In this document: positions 36,905-48,307 of the stretch, piece by piece
Layout: each line of letters begins with the position of its first letter
How positions within the stretch are numbered: position 1 is the stretch's first letter
NCBI GenBank assembly: GCA_038501625.1
Contig: JAZAYU010000224.1
Coordinates: 186,001 to 250,000, forward strand
Reading direction: 5' to 3'
Source: Corbicula japonica
Taxonomy: Eukaryota; Mollusca; Bivalvia; Venerida; Cyrenidae
DNA length: 64,000 nt
Notes under the pieces: model-generated
What the model was told of the DNA's origin: nothing
Databases searched by the model: none
Seen by the model: only the letters and a program-made list of their open reading frames with translations
Translations under genes and position numbers: made by a program

Positions 36905-37130
36905 TTACTTACTTATTCAAGCACATGACAAATTTTGCACAACAAGGGCTTTTCTATATTAACGATGGTCGCCCTTCGCAAAGGACAGACATCTATAAAA
37001 AGTCAGTATGACGATGAGTCTGTGCTTGCAGTCGAATTATTGAGACACATGAAAATGGCAGCTATCAGATCAGCATCAAAGGCTATACTTCGACATCATA
37101 ACACAGTACCGGGTCAATCCAAATAGCAAG
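36905..37130 (+). repeat. Duplicated segment shared with 21155-21345
   Basis: Blocks ctataaaaagtcag, tctgtgcttgcagtcgaatt and gcagctatcag match 21233-21310 at high identity. In this copy a frame of about 53 residues is open (ending HHNTVPGQSK); in the other it is broken. It may be a retroelement linker fragment. Both copies lie downstream of a lectin gene, supporting a larger segmental duplication. Confidence 0.6.
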
Positions 37131-37213
37131 CACTGCAACAAGTACTTTAATCTAACAGTTTTAGCATATCTCTGATGAAAGCAATCAACAAGACTGGAAG
37201 TTAAATTACATCT

Positions 37214-37240
37214 ATAATAATAATAATAATAATAATAATA

Positions 37241-37288
<48 letters not shown>

Positions 37289-37289
37289 A
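37214..37289. repeat. Palindromic AAT/ATT microsatellite
   Basis: (AAT)n is followed directly by (ATT)n, so the two halves can pair with each other. Confidence 0.95.
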
Positions 37290-37639
37290 TACGATGTTAG
37301 TGGCCAGACTGTATTTAAAAGTGGATATCTAAATATGAATTCCCGCTTTTAAAACTGATGCGGGTAACTTAAAAACACATGCATTGTGTGATGTGATGAT
37401 TTTAATGTCCCTAAGTTTTTACAACCATATTATGTTTAAGAATAAAAAACGAGTGGTGTTATGCATTACTTTTTTTCTTAATTACTTCAAAGCCGACGTG
37501 TAATGCACCGGCCCTCAACTGCTAGTTTAACTGGTAATTAGTACGTATACAAATAATATTAATTATTGAAATTCTAGGAACCAAGAATAAGCATTAGCGA
37601 TCACTATCCGGTTATCTTTACCAGAAGAATTTGTCATGC

Positions 37640-38651
37640 GCAACACCAACATTAATGGCACATTGTTTTGCCACTGACCGTTCCAAGGCGGTAACCTTGG
37701 TTTCTCTTTTTCGTTTTTTAATTGTTCATGGTGTCTATTTTTAAATTGATAATTTTATTACACATGCCCTTGTTCCTCTCTACTTGTTATCTGTGTATGA
37801 AAGGGGACCGTATCTTCTGGATGTGGCCATTCCTGATATGCATATTTCACTCTTATATTCATGCGTTTATAGAAGGCTTATAAAGCTTTCTTTTATTCCT
37901 GCAATCGTTTTTTATGACTGACTGTTAGATGAAAATGTAGATGAAAATGAAACTTTGAAATGCAATAAGCTTCTTATGTTTTATGTGTTTGTTTGATTTG
38001 CCTGCAACATTGTTGAGCTGATGGGTGGGTTGGAGTTATTTCACCAAGACAATTTGTACTTGTGTGTTGATTTGAGAACTTGTTGGGGCAAGTGTTAGGT
38101 TGGTGCAGCCTTGAACCTGGTTTAAACTCCCAGTGGCAATTTGATTTGCCACCAATCTGATTAAAATCCTTTCTGAAAACCTCTACGCTATCAGGATCTC
38201 ACTGGCGACGACGAGTAACTAAAACGTGCTTTTATCAATAACCATTTGAATCAATCAAATTGTCGCCTACAAAATCGCAAATGTGAAAGTAAAAATAGTA
38301 TTTTAAACCATGGAAAGTGTTAACAGCCTGCGTAAGACATATTTCTCTGGAGATATATGTGTTTAAGTAGTACTGCATTTATTTCTAATGTAATGACATC
38401 TTCAGATCATTTTGCGAGCGTTATAAATCATGCTTCTTGTGTTGACATTTTGTGCAAAAAAGTAATCGGGGAAAACCGCTATAACTTATGTACGGTTCTG
38501 CGGGCCGTCATCAGATCTGACTTTAGTGAGACTGATTTGCCACTGACCGTTCCAAGGCGGCAACCCCACGGGTTCTCATTTTTGTTATTTTTTTGTGGTG
38601 TCTTTTTTGAAACATGTCATTAACCATGCTCTCCTCTCCTCTCTCTCCCCC

Positions 38652-38712
<61 letters not shown>

Positions 38713-38880
38713 TCTTCTTCTTCTGTTTCTTGACTGTGTGGAGAGGCTTCTGAATGTGGCAATTCCTGATATGCATATTTCACCTTTTTTGAAAGCCACC
38801 GAATGGTAGGCATATGATGATGAACACGGAACCTTCAGTGCTTTTAAGCTGTTTGTTTTTGATAAGCATATTTCACTTTT
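37640..38880 (+). repeat. Broken copies of the dispersed repeat family, with a CT microsatellite
   Basis: Pieces at 37655-37860, 37960-38160 and 38530-38880 carry the family's blocks (gccactgaccgttccaaggcg, ttatttcaccaagacaa, gatatgcatatttcac). A CT-rich microsatellite at 38631-38725 lies inside the last copy, where other copies have only ctctcttcctctcttctt. Confidence 0.7.
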
Positions 38881-39737
38881 TACGGCTTTGTCGGTTTTTT
38901 AGGTCAATGAAAACAAGAAACACAACTGTGACATTCCTTGCTATTCCTGGCTGCCATTTTAGAGAACTGGAAATTTGTGTTAATGAGAAGAACTTCGAAA
39001 TATCAGCAAAATTCCTACGTGATCATAAACGTAACAGAAACGACCTGCTGATCGAGACCATTTTGCCATTTTCGACTAGTGTATACGCAGATCAGTTTGT
39101 TCACGATTCAATAATCATAATGTTCAGTGAACAAGAGATGGAGTTGCTATAGTTAATGGATTTGCACGAATACACCATGTTCAGGCTGTCTGTAAGATAT
39201 AAACAACATAGACAAACCGCACAAGATGTTTATTTGTTTGAAAACAAATGCTATTTGGTACCATTGAGATTTACAAGTTTCATCCTACTATCTCCTCGCC
39301 ACCCCAGCCGCTGAAATAGCCAAAAGGTTTTTTTTAATCATTAAAGACATCAAAACCAACAACAACAACAAATATCGAAACCAACAACAACAACAAATAT
39401 TATTAGCAAAATCGGCAACTAGCAATGAACAGTTACAAGGAAATGTTTTAAGAAAAATAATGGATGTTATTTGATTAAAAATACATGTATATCCTAGTGT
39501 TCACTAGAAAATGAAGCCAACAATAATTACACAAAAGTTAGTACAACCATCTATAGTTTTTGTTAGCAAGAAATATATAAACGTTTTTAAAATAGATATT
39601 ATTTCTGTTGACTTTTTTTAACAATAACCTTTAATTGTTTGCCATGTTTTATAACATCTTTGTTAACACAAGTCTGTGAGTGTAATCAATATTGAGAATA
39701 CGGATAAAAACAGACACTGTAGTGAACAGGTCCAAGC
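38881..39737. other. Non-coding 3' flank of lectin A
   Basis: No supported exon. The 112-residue ORF at 38814-39152 starts inside the dispersed repeat and has no recognisable domain, although its N-terminal half reads like protein (MKTRNTTVTFLAIPGC) and it could be a mobile-element remnant. Confidence 0.35.
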
Positions 39738-42700
39738 TTACCCACGTCTTTCACAGATGGGTTGCCATTTAGCATCACACGACACGTCGACCCAGTGGAA
39801 AGACAGCTGGTAGTAAAATCCTGCACAATCCTCATTAGCTGTTCCACCAGCTGATTCCGGCTCACCTTGAATTTGAAACATACTATAGTAATACTGTCTT
39901 GATATGCATATTTCACTTCTTGTATAATCACAGTAGTTTTGCCTGTGCCGTGCGGTTGCCGTAAAACGTCTCCACGTACTTTCAATCAATACTGCTATCT
40001 TTTCATCGGAGATTGCAGGGGTTTAATAGTTTTAAAGGTTTATAGGGAAATCTTGTAACAAAACATTGAGCGCAATCTGTTTCTTTTATTGACTTTTATG
40101 AACTTTTTGAGTTAAACCTAAGCTTATATCACTTAATGATGGAAAATAGAATAAACTTACTTTATACCCAAATATGGATCATTGCTCACACACAGAAATC
40201 GATAAAAAAATACAAATAAAAAAAAGTGAAATATGCATATCAGGAAAAGCCGCATATATAAACCCAGCCTCACCACGCTGTCAAAAAATAGGGAGGTAAG
40301 AGAGCATGGATTTATAAAAAGATCAATTTTAAATAAGACTCAATTAACAAATTGATTATTGTGATTTAAACCAGGTTATAGGGTGCACCAACATCAAACT
40401 TATACTTACAGAGTCTCATATGAACAAACAAGTACAAATTGTCTTGGTGAAATAACTGCAACCCACCCATCAACTCGAAAAATGTTGCATGCAAAAGCAC
40501 ACAAACATATAAAACATATAAGCTAAATAAAATCAGCCATTTTATGGGTACCCAATGGCCATACCGAGACCAGGGCCCCTGCAGTCAAATCAACAAGAAA
40601 ACAATCAGAGTTAAAAGAAACAGATCGAGCTCCAAGGTTTATGTACAAGATTTATATAAAGACCTTAATAAGCTCTTAAACCTCTACCACCGTCGCGCAA
40701 AAAGGGTAAGAATAACGCTCAACTGCAAATGATTTAATCACTATGCATGCATAGCGCTGTAGAATATCATGTTGGTAATCTTTCTTTTTTACGAGATATT
40801 AATATTGCCTTTCAGTTTTTTTGCAGTAATTAAGATACTGAAAGCACCCACCCCCTACTTTTACATCTATGGTATATATCAACATGATGAATGACGAACA
40901 TCATTTGCGAGTAAAATAGTGCGAAGTCTGGCGTTGGATTTAATTAGCGTTTATAAATTATGGGTCAGTCTTTTATAAAAAATAGTCTTACTTGATGATC
41001 CGACTGTAAAGTGTTTAATAATGTATGAAACCACATAAGATAACATACTATTAAAGATTTTAAATCATTTTATCTCCGTATCTTACCAAACAGAACTAAA
41101 GTAAGATTTGTGACCACTGTGAGCCAATATGGATCAGACTGGAATCTAAACTTTCAATTGATACATGTCTACAGGAACAATTTTCTTTAAAATGACTACC
41201 GATAATTCCATCATTACTTAGTTTCAATAGTCTTCAATAATCCCTATGCCCAAGATATCAGCCAATCAGATACTTGAGATTTGAAACTGGACTCCAATCT
41301 TTGTTTCATGATCTTGGGCACAGCTTATATGGACATTAATTTTGTTTACAGTTAGGTAGATTTACCTGGAGACCAGTCAGTATAGTTAGCCAATGTGTCC
41401 GTATCAATCCACTTCCATTCGCTCTCGATCACTTGATCAGTTAGTCCATTCCAGTATTCATCAACTAAAATATTGTTTCGACCATATATACCGACTCACA
41501 ACAGGGACCTGACAAACGTCCAGCTATACACGAATTGCAAAATAAACCCAAACTATTTCTAATAAAAAATAAAATATACAGGTATTTATAATGTAATAGA
41601 GGAAACAAGTGAAAGAAGCCTGTTACGAATGGCCACACCCTGCAGATATAGCCTCTCCACACAGGCAAAAAGTAGAGAGAAGAGAGCATGGTTATACAAT
41701 AAACAGTTTCATAAAAGACGCCACAAACAATTAACGAAAGTGAGAACCCGAGGGGTTACCGCCTTGAAACGATTGCCACTGGGTGTTTAAACTAGGTTCT
41801 AGGGTGCACCAACCTCTATTGCACCAACAGGTTCTCACATGTACAAACAAGTGCAAGTTGTCTTGGTGAAATTATTCCAACTCATCCATCAGCTCGACGA
41901 TGTTAAAAGCTTTAACTTACGTTTAAAGCGAGATAACATGTCCCTGATAAAATTGTTTTCGTGGACGTCGTCTACGTGAACCAAATGGGCATTGTGTTGA
42001 GTGCAGAAATGCTAAAATATGGAGAGCAATTCCATAAATCTATCAATTGCTTGCAATCAGTTCATCATGTGCATGATCAGGGTCTAAACTGTTTGATATT
42101 CAATAAAAAAAATTAATGTTGTTAACAAATTTCCGAAATTCTATTCAACACTCCTATGAACAAAAATGCACTGGGTCATATTGATAGTGTTAAGCCCATT
42201 ACTTTAATTCAGTGGGTAAATGGTCAAAGGAACTCGCTCAAAGCTATTTGTACAATCTTTACTAGAAGCATACCATTATGACCAAGAATTTGTTTAAATT
42301 GATGTTAATATCAAATAAAGCAGAGTGGCGAAAACTCATTTTACAGGCTTGTAATAAGATGTTTATAGCAGAATTAATTATTTGAATGTCAACCATCCGA
42401 ATTTTGTAAACATAATATAAATCACATTAACAAATGACCATCATAATTAATTTTGGTCAAAGTGATTGTAACTTGTTGATCAGTGCATGAATCAAAACAA
42501 AATAGGAGTTAACAAACCCATACATAAATGCTATTATTAATTATTATTAAGACTTCAAAACAAACCTCCGCTTCGACAAAGTTAAGTCCTTGCTCATGTC
42601 CAAAATAATAACATGATCCCTGAAAGGGCATCCACATATCCGGACATGCCGTGTCTCCCACTACTCGTCCTGAAAGAAATTCGTTCCCTACACATATGTG

Positions 42701-43535
42701 TAACTTCTTTTCATTTTCGGCCAAGTATCCAATTTTCCTCTGCTAATAGAAAAACGAAACAAAAAATACCATAGTTTCACATTCTGTTGATTACTACAAG
42801 GATTAATTTGTTTAACTGTATGCTATTGGTGAAATATTGTGAACCACTAAATCACAAGAAGGTAAATTGGCTGAATTATGCCATGTCGTTGGGAAAACAA
42901 ATCGCCAACAGAAAAAAACGACATTTAAGATGGCGGCTCATATTTTAGATGTATGTACCAGCGGCCTCGTTAGCTTAATTGGTAGAGCGTCGGCACGGTA
43001 AGCCGGAGGTTCGAGGTTCGAATCTGGGTATAGGCTACTCTTACCAAGCCAAATCTTGGTGCATAATAAGCAAATTTATGACGTGATTTTTAAGGGATAA
43101 AGTTAATATCCCGAAGGAAGACACCGTTTCCCTTGACACGCCATGAGGATTACATTATATTGTTGTTCTATATGGCATTAATGGTCATTTAAAATGATGT
43201 TTTGTGTTGTTAGGTATTTGTAAATTTATTCAAATAGAATTTTAGGAAATTGTTTGTGCAAAGTTTAATTGAACTGCTTTTGTCGTTACAGAGATTTTGA
43301 TATTTTAATTTTTACCGTTGAAAGGGCAATGACGACTAAAGACGGTCATTAACATCATTTTAAATGACCGCGTGAGTAAAATGATCATGACAACAGTAAG
43401 TTATGTCCTTGTGTGAATTGATGCTCACTCATCTTTTTAGCGAAATTCGTCTCCGCGAAATTAAATGTTACTACAGTAAAAAGTCAACTTACCCCATACA
43501 TTGCACACAGTCGAAAAAACTAAGGGAATAATCAT
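39738..43535 (-). CDS. Secreted C-type lectin-like protein, copy A (154 aa)
   Basis: Model: join(43535-43493, 42669-42566, 42011-41921, 41464-41366, 39865-39738), 465 nt, with exon lengths 43, 104, 91, 99 identical to copy B and only the last exon longer (128 against 119). Exon 1 encodes the signal peptide. The lectin domain has six cysteines at 23, 34, 52, 126, 142 and 150, the YWNGLTD core, and a WSPGEPE loop. A three-residue insertion (SAGG region, 117-120) follows EPE, and the WVD motif is at 137-139. Replacement of EPN by EPE makes classical mannose-type calcium binding doubtful. The closest relative in the window is copy B, about 10 kb away on the same strand. A role in recognition or mucosal defence is inferred from the family. 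Confidence 0.88.
40200..40545 (-). repeat. Dispersed repeat family copy in lectin A intron 4
   Basis: Inverted copy of the tatgcatatttcac family: gtgaaatatgcatatcagg at 40227, tgtcttggtgaaataa at 40440 and tgcatgcaaaagcacac at 40486. Confidence 0.7.
41225..41340. mobile_element. Short hairpin MITE in lectin A intron 4
   Basis: The ends tgcccaagatat and gatcttgggcac, with ccaatcagatacttgagattt, identify it as a decayed member of the family at 4190-4325. Confidence 0.6.
41690..41915 (-). repeat. Dispersed repeat family copy in lectin A intron 3
   Basis: Inverted partial copy: gaacccgaggggttaccgcc, gggtgcaccaacctc and gttgtcttggtgaaatta in order. It ends just before the exon at 41921. Confidence 0.7.
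42958..43150 (+). repeat. tRNA-derived SINE in lectin A intron 1
   Basis: The head 42962-43034 is tRNA-like, with box A gcttaattggtagagcg and box B aggttcgaatc, followed by a non-tRNA tail with taagggataaagttaatatc. The orthologous intron of copy B has a decayed version (28438-28565), so the insertion predates the gene duplication. Not a functional tRNA. Confidence 0.7.
43184..43372. mobile_element. MITE with atggtcatttaaaatgatg ends, copy 1
   Basis: The left end ggtcatttaaaatgatgtt and the right end aacatcattttaaatgacc are perfect inverses. The interior (aaagtttaattgaactgctt, gttacagagattttgatatt) recurs inverted at 45290-45460. Confidence 0.75.
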
Positions 43536-43734
43536 AGTGTTCGAAGGTTATTTGTTGAAAATCATTTTCAAAATGCCTGTCTATTAACTGACCTCCGCGA
43601 GAAAGCGACATATGTTATAAACGATAAGCAAGCAACAAGAGTTATTTGGTGCTAATTATTTTAAAGGATATTAAGTTCCTAGAGACCACATATTATGTAC
43701 ACAGACAAAATATCTCCTTTTGTATGAGAAATAA

Positions 43735-44300
43735 GGGGTCATCCAAATTTGAGAGATATCAGCATCGATCAAAAAGTTCACTACGGAGGCTTTATCGGGA
43801 CGGTCGTTTTGCTATGTAGCGTTTTGACCGACCTGGGGCATTTTGGTTCCGGGCATTCCAGGCCGGTAACTTCGGTCATGAGCTTGTGGGGTCAGCTGCA
43901 ACGAACCCTCCAAGTTTGAAATATATCAGAGCATGGGGCGAAAATTTTTCACCGCATGTTATGTCTAAAATTGACAAAATAACGTTGTTTTTTTTTCGCT
44001 TATATCGTGTTTTCCGACCTTGGGTGACGTGGTTCAAGCAACTTGGTAGGCCTGATTTTAGTGCACGAACTCCACTGGTCCCTGGCTATAAATCCTTGTA
44101 GTTTGAGGGATATCCAACGTTTGAGCGAATATCTGGATTTTAATGTTTTTCGCTTATAGCGTGTGTACCGACCTTGGGTGGTTCCAGACACTTTTGAGGC
44201 CTGGAATTTGGTGCACGAATTCTACTTGTGGCAGATTTAAAGTCCTCGAAGTTTTAGAGATATCAAAGCACTAAGCAAAAAGTAAACCCGAATGCTATGT
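43735..44300. repeat. Degenerate tandem repeat of about 165-175 bp
   Basis: Two to three units share ttttcgcttata, ccgaccttgggtg and tttagtgcacgaa-type blocks (about 43995 and 44150). Non-coding. Confidence 0.55.
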
Positions 44301-45013
44301 CTGGACTTAGACCAAATAACCAGGCTTTTTCGTTCCGTAGGGCCCATTGAAAATGAACCGTTTGAATCTCCATTATACTGCAACTTCACGGACCAACTCA
44401 AGCTCGAGCCAGCCACTCATTCGGGGCACACGACCCGATCTTTTATTTAGCTCGGTGTATTACAGGGGCTCTTATATCGTGGTTGCAAGTTCGAGCATGA
44501 GCATACGTCTGTAATACGTAAGTTGTCAATAATCGGACGAACGGACATACACAGGCTCGCCATCTCATCAAACAGAATTGCATTACATATTTATAGACTT
44601 GGTTATATTCGCTCTTAAAAGAGTATTGTTAAACTTGTTTCATAGATAGATATGTTTTCAATTTCGCGAGAATTATACATAGATAGATAGATACCTTTAT
44701 TTCCTCCACAGCATAACATATTTACAATATAATCATATAATTACAATTACAAAAAGAGAAAGAAACACAACAATCCTGCCATAATGGCTAAATTAACACT
44801 GTGATGAGTTAACCACATATGAAGAAGTTACCAGCATGCAATTTTTTAATAATAATAATAACTGAGTGTGCGTCTCCTTAAATTTAAGGAAACATACCGA
44901 GGGCCCCTTGAAAAATCTACTATACCGTCACCAAGCCACCGGAAAGCATATAATTATTCTAAGATGTTAAAGAGAAACAACTTCTATAAAGAATCATCAG
45001 CATACATTATATA
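44301..45013. other. Non-coding, short microsatellites
   Basis: A short tagatagatagata run lies at about 44679-44692 and an aataataataata run at about 44849-44861. Nothing else is recognised. Confidence 0.5.
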
Positions 45014-45271
45014 TACTCAACAAAAATAGAAACCTGACACTTTATATTTGGTGTATTTTCCTGGAATCAGATTTAAAGCTAATTGAATTGTGGTATGTAA
45101 TAAAAATTGTGCATGTTTTGAACTTAATTATGCATTTTGATATTTTTGGTGCATGAAACAAGTGATTCAGTGGTTATTTTCTTTTGGATGGTGCAAAAAT
45201 ATATAGATTTTGAATATAGACCTCATACTTATTCAAAGTTACAGTGTCAGGTTTCTTTTTTTTGTTGAGTA
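45014..45271. mobile_element. 258-bp MITE with TACTCAAC ends
   Basis: The left end TACTCAACAAAAATAGAAAC and the inverse at the right, ending GTTGAGTA at 45271, match over about 28 bp; TA duplication fits a Tc1/mariner-type MITE. The interior is non-coding. Confidence 0.75.
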
Positions 45272-45284
45272 TAGTAGTTCTATA

Positions 45285-45470
45285 TATGGCGTTAGGAACC
45301 GTCATTGCCCTGTCAACAATGAAAATTAAAATATCAAAATTTCTGTAACGGCAAAAGCAGTTCAATAAAACTTTGCACAAACAATTTTCTAAAATTCTAT
45401 TTACATAAATTTACAAAAACCACATAAAACATCATTTTAAATGACAACGTGAGTAAAATGATCCTGACAA
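45285..45470. mobile_element. MITE with atggtcatttaaaatgatg ends, inverted copy 2
   Basis: Reverse-complement homologue of 43184-43372: cgtcattgccctgtcaac, attaaaatatcaaaatttct and aacatcattttaaatgac in order. One end is eroded. Confidence 0.7.
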
Positions 45471-46273
45471 CACCATTGCTGCATATGAGTATTCTGTCCC
45501 GTCTAGAAAAAAAGTATAGCATCATTGAACCAGATACTAGTATCTAAATTTAAAAAATCGGAAGATTCTTATTGACAAAAATAATTCTTTAAAAATAAAA
45601 TAAAATAGTGCACAGGAGCTATATAATTCGACAATATATTTTCTCAAACATTAAAAGACAAAGTCACACTTTCAAACAAAATTTGTCTTTGAATGTATGA
45701 GAAAACGGCAGCCGATTTATAATGGAGATTACATGTCGGTGAAAATTTTTAACAGGAGTATGGCGCTCTTTATCTAATCGAAATCGGCCCAGAAATGACT
45801 GAAAAATAAGAAAATACATACCTGAATCGAGTGATTTTGTGTGCGCACGACATCCAAAATGTCACGTGGTAAAGCAAACCTGTAATAGAATTGCAAACGA
45901 ATGGTACAAAAGTGGGGCAGCGCAAATAAATTCGACCTTCTCATTTCGGTGCCAGCGTAAGTTTGTATTGTTTTTCGTGTGCCGTTGATCATGTACAGAG
46001 ATATGTCACTTTTTTAAATACTTAACAAAAGCAGATGGCAATATTCAGTGAACCTTTTAAAATAAACTAAAAGGAAACTTGAAGTCAGCGTTCCGCTTCA
46101 AAAGTCGGTGAATTTGTATTCAAAAACTTACATTTGGTTGATCTTCAAGTACAAAATAATAATACTCATTGACCATAACAATAAATATTGGCAATTTAAA
46201 AAGCTGCGTTTAGAATAATATATTTTTTTCTTTTAAATCGCGTAATATACGGAAAGTATGATTTTGTGAAACC

Positions 46274-48276
46274 ATGATGTTTCTTACACATTTCGGTGTT
46301 TGGATACTGTTGGTGGCTCTCAGATTCGACTTCTCTACAGGACAAGGTAAACTATTTTATTACGATTCATTATCATACTATTTTCACAAAAGGGACAATA
46401 CTTCTTTATAGTAAACATGTTTCGCACAAATAAGAATATTTATATACTTGCCTTATCCATGCTCATCAGTTGTGTCGTCAAAACACAATTTGGAATACTT
46501 ATGGTTCTCAAAAATATGTAATAAAAATGTGGTTCAAGTATTTTTTTTTAAATAAACAATTTACAAGTATCTATATCGTGAGGCATTAACCGACGGCTGA
46601 GCAACGGATTTAATTTAAGTTCAATCTTGTTGCCTACGATTTTCTGTCAATTAATTTGACTCACATATTATTTTTGATTGTTAATTTCTAAAAATGCCGT
46701 TGGTCCACGCAGTTAACGTCTCAAATAAGACATGAGCAAATTTCGGTTGAGAAAATCATTTGAAATGTTCGGAAGGAAAAAAATACAACAATTTCACTCG
46801 TCATGCACCTGGTCAAACCTATCAAACGTAAACTTATCAAACGTAAATACTTATCAATTGATCACCGCCGCTCATTTGCTATCTCTTTAAATTTGTAGAG
46901 AACATATTAGTTTCACCTAACCGATACAGCATTAATTCAATTAGTAACTGTTACTATTCACGCGAATAATTTAGGACAATGTGACTTGCAACAACGTTAA
47001 TCGTCTTCGGACGTCTCCGCTTCTTTACGACATACATTTAGTTAATGCTTAAGCTATGTAAAAGTTAGTAAGGTTTTAGCTAGACAATGTTTGTTTGTAC
47101 TGCATCATGATCTTACATTGGAAAAGCTATCCTTAATCAGATTCCAGGCCATACTTCACGACTGATGCAACTGGTACCACGAAACAGCTCTTTTTTCCGG
47201 CCACGGTTACATTTAAGGAGACTGCCGCGGAAACTCCCGGCGGAACAACCCTGTATAAATTCTACGCTGTCGATGATGAGGGTACAGTCCCATTCCTCAA
47301 CTTCACCTACGACGTGGCCACCACTTTCAACACAATGGAGAAAATAGGTGAGGACAGAAATACTATGGTTACATATTCTCTGACCCGTGTTAGCCGTTGA
47401 GACATGGCAGCACATATGTGATTGTATTTACATTATTACAAGGAGCAGAGTCCAAACAGTGTAGGCACCTGAAAGCTCTATATTTCGTAACTGTGTTACA
47501 TTTTTTGATGAATGTATCAGTATACACAGCGTAAATCTTTCCCGTCTTGTCTGGAATGTGTTTCCTATTAACATATTTATTGACGGCACTGTAACGCCGC
47601 ATAACAGCATCGCCGCGTAAACAAAATCGACCACGTTAATGCGGTGATTTTCAACGCATAAGCAGGACACATTATGTGATTAAAACACATACTAGTACAT
47701 TAGTGGTTGATAAAGTTTCATCAAAATTGGCCTTAGTTTTGTGACCACTTAACCAAACTTTGAACAAGACTTTAAGAGACATAAATTCTAATAAAGATTT
47801 AGTAAAGTCAGTTTTAAATGTTAACCAAACCATTTATCAAAACGTTTAAAATGATGTTTGCCGTTTAAAAGGCAAAACACGTTCATTTGGAAAAATCAAG
47901 ATATTGGACCGTCGTATGATATAACATATATACTCGCCCTTTTGCCAGATAGATGAGCATGTTACCTTGTTAATGCACACTTTCAACGTCATTTCAAACG
48001 TTTCTAGAAAAGTCAATTGTTAACAACGAACAACAGAAATCAAACAAGCCTTAAAGCTCCACATGTGCTCTTTGTGCTCAGATGAGCTAAGAATTAGACC
48101 GGAATCATAAAAATACAAATAGCTAAACCAGGTACTCGGCTTCTTACAGCGATGAATAAATATAAGTGACTCCCACTACACAAGATTTCAGAGCTGACTG
48201 ACGGACGTGTCTGCGACATCATCATCATTAACATCATCATTGTCTTCGATATCATCGTCATCATAATCATGATCGT

Positions 48277-48307
<31 letters not shown>

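Noticed and set aside
38523..38813. Arg/Glu repeat ORFs on the minus strand
   Set aside because: Translation of the CT microsatellite.
42962..43034. Possible tRNA gene
   Set aside because: The acceptor stem does not pair and the anticodon loop lacks U33; the non-tRNA tail and a second copy at 28441 mark it as a SINE.
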